DNA from: Alphaproteobacteria bacterium
GTDB lineage: Bacteria > Pseudomonadota > Alphaproteobacteria > Sphingomonadales > Sphingomonadaceae
DNA: 64,000 bases
Assembly (NCBI GenBank): GCA_030431875.1
Contig: JAUIIG010000003.1
Span: 1-64,000, forward strand
Direction: 5' to 3'
The position numbers and the translations under genes are program-made. Positions within the stretch are counted from its first letter, which is position 1. Each line of letters begins with the position of its first letter. The notes beneath the pieces were generated by a model. It made no database searches, was not told where the DNA came from, and saw nothing but the letters and a program-made list of their open reading frames with translations. Shown here piece after piece: positions 10,039 to 18,337 of this stretch.

Positions 10039-10827
10039 ATGGGTTATGATCGAGGGCGTCGCGGACGGGGTCGCGACAAGCGTGACAACATTGGGGAAGA
10101 AGGCTTCGATCCCTTCATGGATGGCCCCCCTCCGGCATCCGGCGGCTGGCGCGACGGCGGTGAAGACCGCTTCGGCGGTGGTGGCGGCGGCGGCCGCTTC
10201 AACGATGATCGCGGCGGCGGTGGCTTCGGCGGTGGAGACCGCGGCGGCTTCAGCGGCGGCGGCAACCGCGGTGGCGGTTTCGGCGGTGGCGGCGGCGGTG
10301 GTCGCGGCGGCCCGCGCGGTGGCGGCGGTGGTGGCGGCATGCCCGCACAGGTCGTTGGCACTGGCCAAGGCAAGGTAAAGTTCTTCAACGCCCAGAAGGG
10401 TTTCGGCTTCATCCAGCGTGATGAAGGCGGCGAAGACGTGTTCGTGCACATCAGCCAGGTCGAACGTGCGGGTCTCGAAGGTCTCGCTGAAGGGCAGGAA
10501 CTGCAGTTCAACCTCGTCGATCGCGGCGGCAAGATTTCCGCAGCAGACCTGCAGGTTGTCGGCGACGTGATCGCCGCACCGGCACGTGCACCGCAGCGTG
10601 AGCTGACGGGCGAAAAGGCCGTGGGCACGGTCAAGTTCTTCAACACCATGAAGGGCTTCGGCTTCATCACCCGCGATGACGGCAAGGAAGACGCTTTCGT
10701 GCACATCAGCGCGGTTGAGCGTTCCGGCATCCAGGGCATCAACGAGGGCGACCGTTTCGAGTTCGACCTCGAGGTCGACCGACGAGGCAAGTACTCGGCC
10801 GTCAACCTGGTCCCCGTGCAGGGCTAA
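10039..10827 (+). CDS. Double cold-shock-domain protein with Gly/Arg-rich N-terminus
   Basis: A nucleic-acid-binding protein of 262 aa. Residues 1-100 are a low-complexity, Gly-, Arg- and Asp-rich tail with several RGG-like repeats. Two cold-shock domains follow: the first at about 108-174 (KGFGFI at 120-125, VFVHI at 134-138) and the second at about 193-259 (KGFGFI at 205-210, FVHI at 220-223). Tandem CSD proteins of about 160-200 aa are common in alphaproteobacteria; the disordered RGG tail is an addition that resembles eukaryotic glycine-rich RNA chaperones. An internal ATG at codon 101 (10339) could give a tail-less form. It is probably an RNA chaperone or transcription antiterminator. 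Confidence 0.9.
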   Translation: MGYDRGRRGRGRDKRDNIGEEGFDPFMDGPPPASGGWRDGGEDRFGGGGGGGRFNDDRGGGGFGGGDRGGFSGGGNRGGGFGGGGGGGRGGPRGGGGGGGMPAQVVGTGQGKVKFFNAQKGFGFIQRDEGGEDVFVHISQVERAGLEGLAEGQELQFNLVDRGGKISAADLQVVGDVIAAPARAPQRELTGEKAVGTVKFFNTMKGFGFITRDDGKEDAFVHISAVERSGIQGINEGDRFEFDLEVDRRGKYSAVNLVPVQG

Positions 10828-10852
10828 CTGGCACGGCGACCAGCCAAGGTTG

Positions 10853-10930
10853 CGGCGGCCGAGTATGTTTGACCGGCCGCCGACACCCTCCTAGACGAGA
10901 GCGTATTGGCGGTCCGGGTGGCCGCTTTTT
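10853..10930 (+). terminator. Two hairpins ending the cold-shock transcript
   Basis: CGGCGGCCG (10853-10861) pairs perfectly with 10874-10882 but has no T-tract. The second hairpin, GCGG (10909-10912) to CCGC (10922-10925) with a wobble extension, is followed by five T residues at 10926-10930. It lies 30 bases before argD, so it either ends the cold-shock message or acts as a weak attenuator of read-through into the arginine genes. Confidence 0.6.
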
Positions 10931-10960
10931 GCTTTTCTTGCTTTCCTAGGAATTCTCACA

Positions 10961-12151
10961 ATGTCGATTACTCCCCTGATGCCCGTCTACCCCCGGTGCG
11001 GCGTGCGGCCCGTAGAGGGCGACCACTGCCACCTGATCGACGAAGACGGCACGCGCTATCTCGACTTTGCATCCGGCATTGCCGTCAACCTGCTCGGCCA
11101 TTCCCACGCAGGCCTGATCGGTGCGATCCAGCGCCAGGCCGCCAAGCTGATGCATGTCTCCAACCTTTATGGCAGCCCACAGGGCGAGGAACTGGCACAG
11201 CGGCTGGTCGACAAGACCTTTGCCGATACCGTCTTCTTCACCAATTCCGGGGCCGAGGCCGTGGAATGCGCGATCAAGACCGTGCGCGCCTACCACCAGC
11301 ATGTCGGCAACGACGACAAGTACGAGATCATCACCTTCAAGAATGCCTTCCACGGGCGGACAATGGCGACGATCTCCGCCTCCAACCAGGAGAAGATGCA
11401 CAAGGGGTTCTACCCCATGCTGGCGGGCTTCAAGTACGTCGACTTCGACGACCTCGAAGGCGCCAAGGCCGCCATTGGCCCGAACACGGCGGGCTTCCTG
11501 GTAGAGCCGGTACAAGGCGAGGGCGGCATCCGTCCTGCCTCGCAAGAATTCATGCAGGGCCTGCGTGACCTGGCCGACGAGCATGACCTGCTACTGGCGC
11601 TGGACGAGGTGCAGTGCGGTGTCGCGCGAACTGGCACGCTCTATGCCTATGAGCAATACGGCATCGTTCCCGATGTCGTGGCCACGGCCAAGGGCATCGG
11701 CGGCGGCTTCCCGATGGGCGCCTGCCTCGCCACCGAAAAGGCCGCGCGCGGCATGGTGATTGGCACCCACGGCTCCACCTATGGCGGCAACCCGCTGGCT
11801 ATGGCCGCGGGCATGGCGGTGATGGATGCGGTGGCCAACGACGAGTTCCTCGCCGAAGTGCGCGCCAAGGGAGAACGCCTGCGCACCCGGCTGGAGCAAT
11901 TCATTGGCAACTACCCCGAGCTGTTCGAGGGTGTGCGCGGCATGGGCCTGATGCTGGGGATCAAGATGAAGGCTGAGCCGCGGCCCTTCATGGTGCACCT
12001 GCGCGACAACCACCAGCTGCTGACCGTGGCCGCGGGCGACCAGACCCTGCGGCTGCTGCCGCCGCTGGTGATCGAGGATGCCGAGATTGACGAGTTCTTC
12101 GAGAAGCTGTCGGCCGGTGCCGCGAGCTACACCCCGGAAGACGCGTCATGA
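10961..12151 (+). CDS. argD: Acetylornithine aminotransferase
   Basis: PLP-dependent class III aminotransferase, 396 aa, converting N-acetylglutamate semialdehyde to N-acetylornithine in arginine synthesis; it may also serve as the succinyldiaminopimelate aminotransferase of lysine synthesis. Lys244 in [10 protein letters not shown] is the Schiff-base lysine, and TNSGAEA, the phosphate-binding loop, and ALDEVQCG, with the pyridine-nitrogen aspartate, are intact. It overlaps argF by ATGA, so the pair is translationally coupled and the operon provides two arginine steps. Confidence 0.95.
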   Translation: MSITPLMPVYPRCGVRPVEGDHCHLIDEDGTRYLDFASGIAVNLLGHSHAGLIGAIQRQAAKLMHVSNLYGSPQGEELAQRLVDKTFADTVFFTNSGAEAVECAIKTVRAYHQHVGNDDKYEIITFKNAFHGRTMATISASNQEKMHKGFYPMLAGFKYVDFDDLEGAKAAIGPNTAGFLVEPVQGEGGIRPASQEFMQGLRDLADEHDLLLALDEVQCGVARTGTLYAYEQYGIVPDVVATAKGIGGGFPMGACLATEKAARGMVIGTHGSTYGGNPLAMAAGMAVMDAVANDEFLAEVRAKGERLRTRLEQFIGNYPELFEGVRGMGLMLGIKMKAEPRPFMVHLRDNHQLLTVAAGDQTLRLLPPLVIEDAEIDEFFEKLSAGAASYTPEDAS

Positions 12152-13110
12152 GCGGAGACGAAGCGCTCGATCTCGCACCGGTGGTGCGGAACCTGCTCGA
12201 CCTGTCGGATGCGGGCGGGGATGCCATTGCGGCGATGATCAACGACGCGATAGACCGCAAGGCCGCGCGCAAGGGCTGGCCCAAGGGCAAGCCCGATGCG
12301 GACGCGCCGCTCGCTGGCCACGTGCTCGCCATGGTGTTCGAAAAGAGCTCGACGCGCACCCGCGTCAGCTTCGATATTGCCATGCGCCAGCTGGGCGGTT
12401 CGGCGATCATTCTCGATTCGGGCACGTCGCAGCTGGGGCGCGGCGAATCGATTGCCGACACTGCGCGCGTGCTCAGCCGCATGGCCGACGCGATCATGGT
12501 CCGGACGGACGATCACGCCAAGATCGAGGAGATGGGGAAGTACGCCCATGTGCCGGTTATCAACGGCCTGACGGACCGCTCGCACCCGTGCCAGATCGTG
12601 GCTGACCTGCTGACCGTGATCGAGCATCGCAAGGCCCTGCCGGGGCTGGAGGTGGCCTGGTTCGGCGACGGCAACAACGTGCTGCACTCGATCCTCGAGG
12701 CGGCATCGCTGATGAAGTTCAACGTCCGCGTGGCCACGCCGGCGGGTTATGAGCCCGAGGCCGAATTTGTCGAGATGGCCCGAAATGCGGGTTGCACCGT
12801 CACCTTGACGCAGGATGCGCAGGCCGCGGCGAGCGGGGCTGACGTGATCGTCACGGATACATGGGTCTCGATGGGGCAGGAGCACGTCCACAACAAGCTC
12901 GCTGCCATGGAGCCTTACCGGGTCGACGAGGCCTTGATGGCCCATGCCAAGGCGGACGCGATTTTCCTGCACTGCCTGCCAGCGCACGTCGGTGACGAGG
13001 TGAGCGAGGCTGTGTTCGAAGGGCCGCAGTCGGTGGTGTTCGACGAAGCCGAGAACCGCATCCATGCGCAGAAGTCCATCTTGCTGTGGTGTTTCGGCAA
13101 GCTAGGGTGA
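12148..13110 (+). CDS. argF: Ornithine carbamoyltransferase
   Basis: Trimeric transcarbamylase, 320 aa, making citrulline from ornithine and carbamoyl phosphate. The carbamoyl-phosphate loop SSTRT is at residues 67-71, and HPCQ and the catalytic HCLPAH are present, so it is active by motif. An insertion with [16 protein letters not shown] near residues 44-60 is usual in sphingomonads. It starts within the argD stop codon (ATGA). Biosynthetic use is inferred from its pairing with argD and the absence of arginine deiminase genes nearby. Confidence 0.95.
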   Translation: MSGDEALDLAPVVRNLLDLSDAGGDAIAAMINDAIDRKAARKGWPKGKPDADAPLAGHVLAMVFEKSSTRTRVSFDIAMRQLGGSAIILDSGTSQLGRGESIADTARVLSRMADAIMVRTDDHAKIEEMGKYAHVPVINGLTDRSHPCQIVADLLTVIEHRKALPGLEVAWFGDGNNVLHSILEAASLMKFNVRVATPAGYEPEAEFVEMARNAGCTVTLTQDAQAAASGADVIVTDTWVSMGQEHVHNKLAAMEPYRVDEALMAHAKADAIFLHCLPAHVGDEVSEAVFEGPQSVVFDEAENRIHAQKSILLWCFGKLG

Positions 13111-13141
13111 GCGCGCTTCACAATTTGCGACAGCCCCCCAT

Positions 13142-14047
13142 ATGCCGCGCATGACCGATAACCCGCCTGCCACCTTCTCGGACCAGCTGCTCGGCTTCGC
13201 CATTCCCTCGCGCAACTCGCGAGGGCGAGCGGTGCGGCTTGGCCCGGTACTCGACGAGATCCTTGCCGCACACGACTATCCGCCGGCGCTGAAACATTGC
13301 CTTGCGGAAGCGCTTGTCGTGACAACGCTGATGGGCGGGTTGCTGAAGGACGAGGGCGACCAGCTCACCATGCAGGCGCAGGGTGAAGGGGGTGCCGTCA
13401 GCCTTTTGGTCTGCGACTATCGCGATGGAGAGGTTCGCGGTTATGTCGAGCACGATCCGGAGCAGGCCCCTGCCGACGGGGCAAATGCCGACTTGCAGAG
13501 CCTGTTCGGCAAGGCCCACCTCGCGATCACGTTCGACATCGCCAAGACCGGCAAGCGCTACCAGGGAATCGTGCCCCTGGAGGGCGATTCGCTGGGCGTG
13601 GCGGTGGAAGCCTATTTCGCGCAAAGCGAGCAGATCCCGACGCTGATCCGCACCGCAATCCGCTCAGGCGCAGGCGGCACCCTGGCCGCTGGCTTCCTCG
13701 TGCAACACCTTGCCGAAGGCGAGGAAGGCCGCGAGCGGCTGCACGTCAAGCTCGACGATCCCGAGTGGGAACACGTCGCGGTCATGGGCGAAAGCCTGCG
13801 GCACGAGGAACTGGTCGATTGCAATCTGTCGCTCGAAGAACTGGTCTGGCGTCTCTATCACGAAGAGGACAAGGTGCTCATCCTACCCGGTGCGGCCTTG
13901 TCCAAGGGATGCCGTTGCACCGTGGCGCATTTTGAAGATGTCCTGGCGCGTTTTCCCAAGGAAGACCGCCGCGAAATGGCTAATGATGACGGGATCATCC
14001 TTGTAGATTGCGCGTTCTGTTCGAAGGTCTTTCCGATCCAGGACTAA
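13142..14047 (+). CDS. hslO: Hsp33 redox-regulated chaperone
   Basis: Cytosolic holdase chaperone, about 301 aa, activated by oxidation. The C-terminal zinc-binding redox switch has both cysteine pairs, CRC near residue 257 and CAFC near residue 292, the expected CxC...CxxC arrangement. The start may be the ATG at 13142 or the one at 13151; neither has a clear Shine-Dalgarno sequence. It follows argF by 31 bases, as in many sphingomonads, and may be read from the same promoter. Confidence 0.94.
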   Translation: MPRMTDNPPATFSDQLLGFAIPSRNSRGRAVRLGPVLDEILAAHDYPPALKHCLAEALVVTTLMGGLLKDEGDQLTMQAQGEGGAVSLLVCDYRDGEVRGYVEHDPEQAPADGANADLQSLFGKAHLAITFDIAKTGKRYQGIVPLEGDSLGVAVEAYFAQSEQIPTLIRTAIRSGAGGTLAAGFLVQHLAEGEEGRERLHVKLDDPEWEHVAVMGESLRHEELVDCNLSLEELVWRLYHEEDKVLILPGAALSKGCRCTVAHFEDVLARFPKEDRREMANDDGIILVDCAFCSKVFPIQD

Positions 14048-14071
14048 CGATTCGTCGCAGCTGAAGTGCAA

Positions 14072-14110
14072 TTGGTCGTTCATATTCGCTGTGCTATAAG
14101 GTCAGCGAAT
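14072..14110 (+). promoter_or_regulatory. Sigma-70-type promoter overlapped by an inverted repeat
   Basis: TTGGTC (14072-14077), a 17-base spacer and TATAAG (14095-14100) make a good housekeeping promoter. ATTCGCT (14084-14090) and AGCGAAT (14104-14110) form a perfect 7-base inverted repeat bracketing the -10 hexamer, the position expected of an operator. It precedes the secreted-protein gene at 14119, leaving a very short leader of about 12 bases. Confidence 0.6.
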
Positions 14111-14118
14111 GGAGTGAA

Positions 14119-14529
14119 ATGGAAGTGAAGCATTTGGGCAAATTCGTCGGGTTGAGCAGCGTCGTGGCGGCAGCCACGGTGGCGCTGACGCCTGCCGTTG
14201 CGCAAGCGCCCGAGCTTGCTATGCTCGATACGCTGACGCGTGGTGCTTGGGAGTTCCAATCCCGCGATGGCGACGAGACCCTGCGCATCTGCGTGCGGAC
14301 TGGCCGCGAGCTGATCCAGCTGCGCCATCGCCAGCCGAACTGCGAGCAGTTCATCGTGCAGGACGAAGCCACCGAAGTAACCGTGCAGTACACCTGCCGC
14401 GGCAATGGCTACGGCCGCACCTCCATCCGCAAGGAAGGCAGCGAGCTGGTGCAGATCCGCAGCCAGGGCACACAGGGCGGGTCGCCTTTCTCGCTCGTAG
14501 GTGAGGCACGCCGTACCGGTAGTTGCTGA
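14119..14529 (+). CDS. Secreted DUF3617-like hypothetical protein
   Basis: A protein of 136 aa with a Sec signal peptide (hydrophobic core about residues 9-25, cleavage after AVA or AQA). The mature part has four cysteines (RICVR, PNCEQ, YTCRG, GSC), probably forming two disulfides in the periplasm. The pattern GAWEFQSRDG...C...YTCRGNGYGRT resembles the DUF3617 family of secreted proteins of unknown function. It has its own promoter, with an inverted repeat over the -10 element, and is not coupled to hslO or queC. Confidence 0.75.
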   Translation: MEVKHLGKFVGLSSVVAAATVALTPAVAQAPELAMLDTLTRGAWEFQSRDGDETLRICVRTGRELIQLRHRQPNCEQFIVQDEATEVTVQYTCRGNGYGRTSIRKEGSELVQIRSQGTQGGSPFSLVGEARRTGSC

Positions 14530-14567
14530 CCCTTGCCGCGCGGCCCGCATGTGCCTAGCGCGGAAAT

Positions 14568-15269
14568 ATGAGTGAATCCGGAAAGATTGCTGTCGTCCTG
14601 CTTTCTGGCGGGCTCGATTCCATGGTCACCGCCGCACTTGCGCGTGAGCAAGGCTATCGCCTGCATGCCCTCACCATCAACTATGGCCAGCGCCACCTGC
14701 GCGAACTGGAGTCAGCGAGCGCCATTGCTGAAAAGCTCGGCGTGGAGCGCCACGTGCTCTTGCCGCTCGACCTGCGCCAGTTCGGCGCCTCGGCGCTGAC
14801 GGATGACATTGACGTGCCCAAGGATGGCGTGGGCGACGATATCCCGGTCACCTATGTGCCTGCGCGCAACCTGCTGTTCCTGTCGCTGACAACGGCCTTT
14901 GCGGAAAGTTCGGGGTCCAGCGACATCTTCATCGGCGTCAATGCGCTCGACTATTCGGGCTATCCCGATTGTCGTCCGGAATTCATCGCCAGCTTTGCCG
15001 AGACCGCGCGGCTTGGCACCAAGCAAGGCGTCGAGGGCGAACCCTTTACCATTCACGCGCCGTTGCAACACAAGACCAAGGCCGACATCGCCAACGAGTG
15101 CCACCGGCTGGGACTAGACCCGGCCTGGAGCTGGTCCTGCTACGATCCCACGCCTGAAGGGCTGGCATGCGGCTTGTGTGACAGCTGCCGCTTGCGACTG
15201 AAGGGTTTCGCTGAAGCGGGCGTCGAGGATACCACTGCCTATGCTGCTCGTCCCGAAGGTATCGACTAG
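14568..15269 (+). CDS. queC: 7-cyano-7-deazaguanine synthase
   Basis: QueC, 233 aa, uses ATP and ammonia to convert 7-carboxy-7-deazaguanine to preQ0 in queuosine synthesis. The PP-loop SGGLDS is at residues 13-18. The zinc site is complete: Cys191, Cys201, Cys204 and Cys207. queD and queE are not adjacent. The related gene gluQ, which modifies queuosine-like position 34 of tRNA-Asp, is at 35.9 kb. Its stop codon overlaps that of the convergent sodC gene within a shared CTAG. Confidence 0.96.
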   Translation: MSESGKIAVVLLSGGLDSMVTAALAREQGYRLHALTINYGQRHLRELESASAIAEKLGVERHVLLPLDLRQFGASALTDDIDVPKDGVGDDIPVTYVPARNLLFLSLTTAFAESSGSSDIFIGVNALDYSGYPDCRPEFIASFAETARLGTKQGVEGEPFTIHAPLQHKTKADIANECHRLGLDPAWSWSCYDPTPEGLACGLCDSCRLRLKGFAEAGVEDTTAYAARPEGID

Positions 15270-15796
15270 CGGGGGACTATTATACCACAGGCAATCCGGT
15301 TGCCGGCATTGCCTGCCGGGTCGCTGCGATAGTCATCGGGCCCGGCGTGCACGACGACGGCAGTTCCGTCCCGGTCGAAGATCTGCGCCAAGACGGTGTC
15401 GCTGCTCCCCCGCAGGATCGTGCTCATCGTACCAATGCCGTCGGCAGACACCGGGACATTGGGCATGTCACCCAGGTGCGCGCCCATGGGGTTGCGCGTG
15501 CCGTGCTGGTTTCCCCCGGGATTGAGGTGTCCCCCGGCTGACGTGAAATCACCGGCGCTGCAATCACCCGCCGTGTGCAGGTGCACGGCGTGGCTGCCTT
15601 CTGGCAGGCCTTGGACCGATACCGAAATCGTCACTTCGCCCGCCAGCGAGTAGAGCCGCACGCTTCCGACATCCTCGCCGACACTGTTGAAAATGGTGGC
15701 GCTACCGACCTCGTCAGCTGCGGATTCGTAGGCGGTTGCACAACCGCTGCTGGCGACAAGGACGAGAGTGGCGAGAACGCTGTTGCGAATGGACAT
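15266..15796 (-). CDS. sodC: Cu/Zn superoxide dismutase, probable lipoprotein
   Basis: Periplasmic superoxide dismutase, 176 aa. The copper and zinc ligands are in place: HAVHLH, the disulfide cysteine in AGDC, GGHLNPGG and HLGDMPNV, and the distal VVVHAGPDD and RIACGII with the second disulfide cysteine. The N-terminus (VLVASSGC) ends in a cysteine with a lipobox-like sequence, so it is probably membrane-anchored; a conventional signal peptidase I cut is the alternative. The start ATG at 15796 is the one that yields this leader. Its stop shares CTAG with queC. It lies 57 bases downstream of the degraded phage cluster. Confidence 0.92.
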   Translation of the reverse strand: MSIRNSVLATLVLVASSGCATAYESAADEVGSATIFNSVGEDVGSVRLYSLAGEVTISVSVQGLPEGSHAVHLHTAGDCSAGDFTSAGGHLNPGGNQHGTRNPMGAHLGDMPNVPVSADGIGTMSTILRGSSDTVLAQIFDRDGTAVVVHAGPDDYRSDPAGNAGNRIACGIIVPR

Positions 15797-15853
15797 GACG
15801 GCTCCGGCTTGGGCGGCTCTGCTGCCTCTCGCGCTGCCCGCCAACCGGGTTCG

Positions 15854-16252
15854 CTAAGGCGTGGTTAGAATGCCCGAAACCTGCAGCGCTGCAACCAGTT
15901 CCGCGATCGCCGCACGCGCCTCGCTGTCTTCGATCGTGCCACCGGTGGGGGCGGTCACTGCTGCGGCCCGCTGCCAACCGCCGTCATAGCGCGCGCTCTG
16001 ACCAGCGGCCTTGTCGAAGACCACCATGCCGTCAACGGGTTGGGCGAACAGCCAGCTACCGCCTTGCCGGCTGGCGATCATGCCCGCCTGCGCGGACCAG
16101 TCACCGGTCGGCGCATTGCCCACCAGCCAGCATTCACCATCTGCCGGACTTGCCGGAGGATCGTTCGCCTCACCCTCGATTACCGCGTGGAGCAAGGCGT
16201 CAATCCGGGCGAAGGCCTCGTTGACAGTGATCTCTTTCTGGGCTTGCGCCAC
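15854..16252 (-). pseudogene. DUF2793 phage/GTA tail-end protein, 5'-truncated
   Basis: Reading from about 16252 on the minus strand gives VAQAQKEITVNEAF, the N-terminal hallmark of DUF2793 proteins found at the distal end of sphingomonad gene-transfer-agent clusters, and then a complete-looking domain of about 130 residues. The normal first residues are missing: immediately upstream the sequence becomes the prohead protease gene in another frame. A GTG at 16252 could still start translation. It looks like the surviving 3' end after a deletion removed the capsid and tail genes. Confidence 0.75.
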
Positions 16253-16400
16253 GATCGGGCCGGTGTTGCCAGTAGAGCGGCAGCGGCTCGCCGCCCGCCT
16301 GTGCCCGTTCGGCCAAGGTGCGAGCGAAGGCGCCGGGTACGATGGTGTCGCGCGCGCCGTCGGCAATGCCGAACAGCGCAGCGTATCCAGCCAGTCTCAA
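16200..16400 (-). pseudogene. HK97-type prohead protease, truncated after about 50 codons
   Basis: Starting at a TTG that overlaps the upstream stop (TTGA at 16400-16397), residues 1-50 match the N-terminus of GTA prohead proteases (RLAGYAALFG, VPGAFARTL, PLYWQHRPDR). After residue 50, near base 16251, the similarity ends abruptly and the frame runs into DUF2793 sequence read out of frame, stopping at 16200. The catalytic His/Ser/Glu part of the protease is absent, so the gene is dead and no procapsid maturation enzyme remains. Confidence 0.8.
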
Positions 16401-16705
16401 CGCAGCAGGTCCGTCACGCCCAGCCGCACGGCGATGCCGATCAGAAGCAGGGCCATCAGGCCGCGCACGCACCATTCGACAACCGCCTTGCTGGCGCTGG
16501 CCTTGGCCGCGCGCCAGGCGCTCAGCAGGTCACGCAATTCGTCGAGGTCTTCGTGTGCGCCCTCGTCATCGAGGCCGAGCTTGTCGAGCACGCGTTCGGC
16601 GCCCAGCTCGCTCGATTCCTCGACGATGGCGCGCAGGGTGACGAGGTCGGCGCCGGTTTCCAGCGCCTGGGCCATCAGCCCGGCGAGCATGTCTTCGCGG
16701 TTCAT
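16397..16705 (-). CDS. DUF6127-family GTA-associated membrane protein
   Basis: A protein of 102 aa with an acidic helical N-terminal part (about residues 1-70) and one C-terminal membrane helix (about 82-100). It is a conserved small gene found between portal and prohead protease in sphingomonad gene-transfer-agent clusters; its role in particle assembly is unknown. It overlaps the portal stop by ATGA and the protease TTG by four bases, so the original operon coupling is preserved here. Confidence 0.8.
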   Translation of the reverse strand: MNREDMLAGLMAQALETGADLVTLRAIVEESSELGAERVLDKLGLDDEGAHEDLDELRDLLSAWRAAKASASKAVVEWCVRGLMALLLIGIAVRLGVTDLLR

Positions 16706-17862
16706 TGGCTATCTCCATTGGGAGCGAGGCCAAGCATGGCCCGCTTTTCGTCGTCGGTAAGGAAGTCGGCGGCGGTCACATGCGACCACAGCTTCTCGCG
16801 GTCTTCGGACAGCGCCGGGACGCGGTCGAGATCGACCTTCAGGGCGAGTTCGGGCCACCACGGCGCAAGTCCCAGCGACATGCCGTCGAGGATCTTGCCT
16901 GCCAGCGGCAGCAGCGTCAGCCGCCACAGCGCCCGGTTGGCCTCGCGGTAATTGGCATAGGTGTTGTCGCCCGGCAGGCCGAGCAGCATCGGCGGCACCC
17001 CGAAGGCCAGCGCAATGTCGCGCGCGGCAGCCGCCTTCAGCTCGGCAAAGTCCATGTCGGCGGGCGAGAGCGACAGGCTCTGCCACTTGAGTCCGCCTTC
17101 CAGCAGCATGGGCCGTCCGGCATTGCCGCCGCCCTGGTAGGCGCTGGCAAGCTCGGCCTTGAGCCGTTCGAACTGGTCCGCAGTCAGCCCGCCCATGTCC
17201 GGCCCGTTGTCATAGACCAGCGCGCCGGAGGGCCGTGCAGCATTCTCCAGCAGGGCGAGGTTCCAGCGCGCGGCCTCGTTATGGATCGCCACGGCCTGTT
17301 CGGCGGCAGAGAGGCAGCCTGCGCCATAGTGATCGTCGACCGGATGGAAGCTCTTGAGGTGGATCAGGCACGGCCAGCCGTCGGCATCCTCCAGCGGGAT
17401 CTCGCGCACAGCATCACCGACACGGTAGCGGTATCCGGTGGGCCAGCCGTCCGCGCCCTGCACCACCGAGACACGCTCTGGCCGCAAGGCGAACAGCGAT
17501 ACGGGCTGGCTGCCCGAACCGCGCATCACCTGCACATAGGCATTGCCGTGGAGCAGCAATTGCGCGGCGAGCACTTCCAGCAGCGACTGCCCGCCATGGC
17601 TAGCACGCAGCAGGGCAAGCACCTTGGGATCGGTATCGGCGATCGGCGCATCGCCGACCCCCTCGGCCACGATCCGCACCGCGCGCTGGGCGACCGGGTT
17701 GTCGAGGAAGGCGTGGCGGACGCTCGACCGGTAGTCGAACGGCGCCCGCGCGCCGGCGGTCTCGTAGGTCCACGACCACGGGGTGTGAAAACCGCGCGCA
17801 AGCGGCACGGCGGCCCCGCCGCCGCCCTTGAAGGCAGCGCGGAGGCTGTCGAGAAATGACAT
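16702..17862 (-). CDS. Phage/GTA portal protein (HK97 family)
   Basis: A protein of 386 aa, a normal length for GTA portal proteins. It forms the dodecameric ring through which DNA is pumped into the head. Family features are LLLHGNAYVQ, HLKSFHPVDDHYGAGCLSAAE and the C-terminal GVPPMLLGLPGDNTYANYREA motif. No frameshift or stop is seen, so the gene is intact although the cluster downstream is deleted. In relatives terL is immediately upstream; here 475 non-coding bases intervene. Confidence 0.9.
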   Translation of the reverse strand: MSFLDSLRAAFKGGGGAAVPLARGFHTPWSWTYETAGARAPFDYRSSVRHAFLDNPVAQRAVRIVAEGVGDAPIADTDPKVLALLRASHGGQSLLEVLAAQLLLHGNAYVQVMRGSGSQPVSLFALRPERVSVVQGADGWPTGYRYRVGDAVREIPLEDADGWPCLIHLKSFHPVDDHYGAGCLSAAEQAVAIHNEAARWNLALLENAARPSGALVYDNGPDMGGLTADQFERLKAELASAYQGGGNAGRPMLLEGGLKWQSLSLSPADMDFAELKAAAARDIALAFGVPPMLLGLPGDNTYANYREANRALWRLTLLPLAGKILDGMSLGLAPWWPELALKVDLDRVPALSEDREKLWSHVTAADFLTDDEKRAMLGLAPNGDSQ

Positions 17863-18337
17863 TCAATTCTCCGAATTGTTGTTGAGTGAGAGCCAGCCTC
17901 GTGGGGTTTATCCCCAAAAAGCGGAACAAAGTGAGATTCGTATGTTGCGACTCACGTGGCTGATGGCCGATACTTCGAATCGGTAGCCAGTCTGCCGTCT
18001 TTTGATTCTGGAACACTGCGCCTCTGAAGCGGCGCGGAGGCAAGGTGCCATCCGGAGCGGGGGCTCAACCCCTCATTCGAAAGGCGGGTGCGTGATGCGA
18101 CGAGTAATCGTTCGAGCATACACGAGGCTGCGTCTGGGCCGGGTGGAGTATGTCCGTACTCACACCCGACGTTGGCCAAGACAGCTAGCATTCTCGTTCT
18201 AAGCAAGTGAGCGGCAGGCTGGCTACCACCAACACATTGGACGGATCCAACGTTGGCGTGATGCCATGATGCCAGGATTGCAGCAAACTCAAAATTTCTT
18301 TGCCTCTGAATTGTTTGCGAAACTTTCCACAAGAGAG
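17863..18337. other. 475-bp non-coding stretch between terL and portal
   Basis: No convincing gene on either strand. Base composition looks less GC-rich and less codon-structured than the flanking genes. It contains small dyads: GAGTA/TACTC around 18150-18165, a TTGGA/TCCAA palindrome at 18237-18250 and the overlapping perfect palindrome CCAACGTTGG at 18247-18256. The longest open frames (for example 18095-18202 on the plus strand) have no recognisable similarity. It may be a decayed insertion. Confidence 0.5.

Noticed and set aside
18002-18202. Gene in the terL-portal gap
   Set aside because: The 66-codon frame has no homology features, no ribosome-binding site, and lies on the strand opposite to the cluster.
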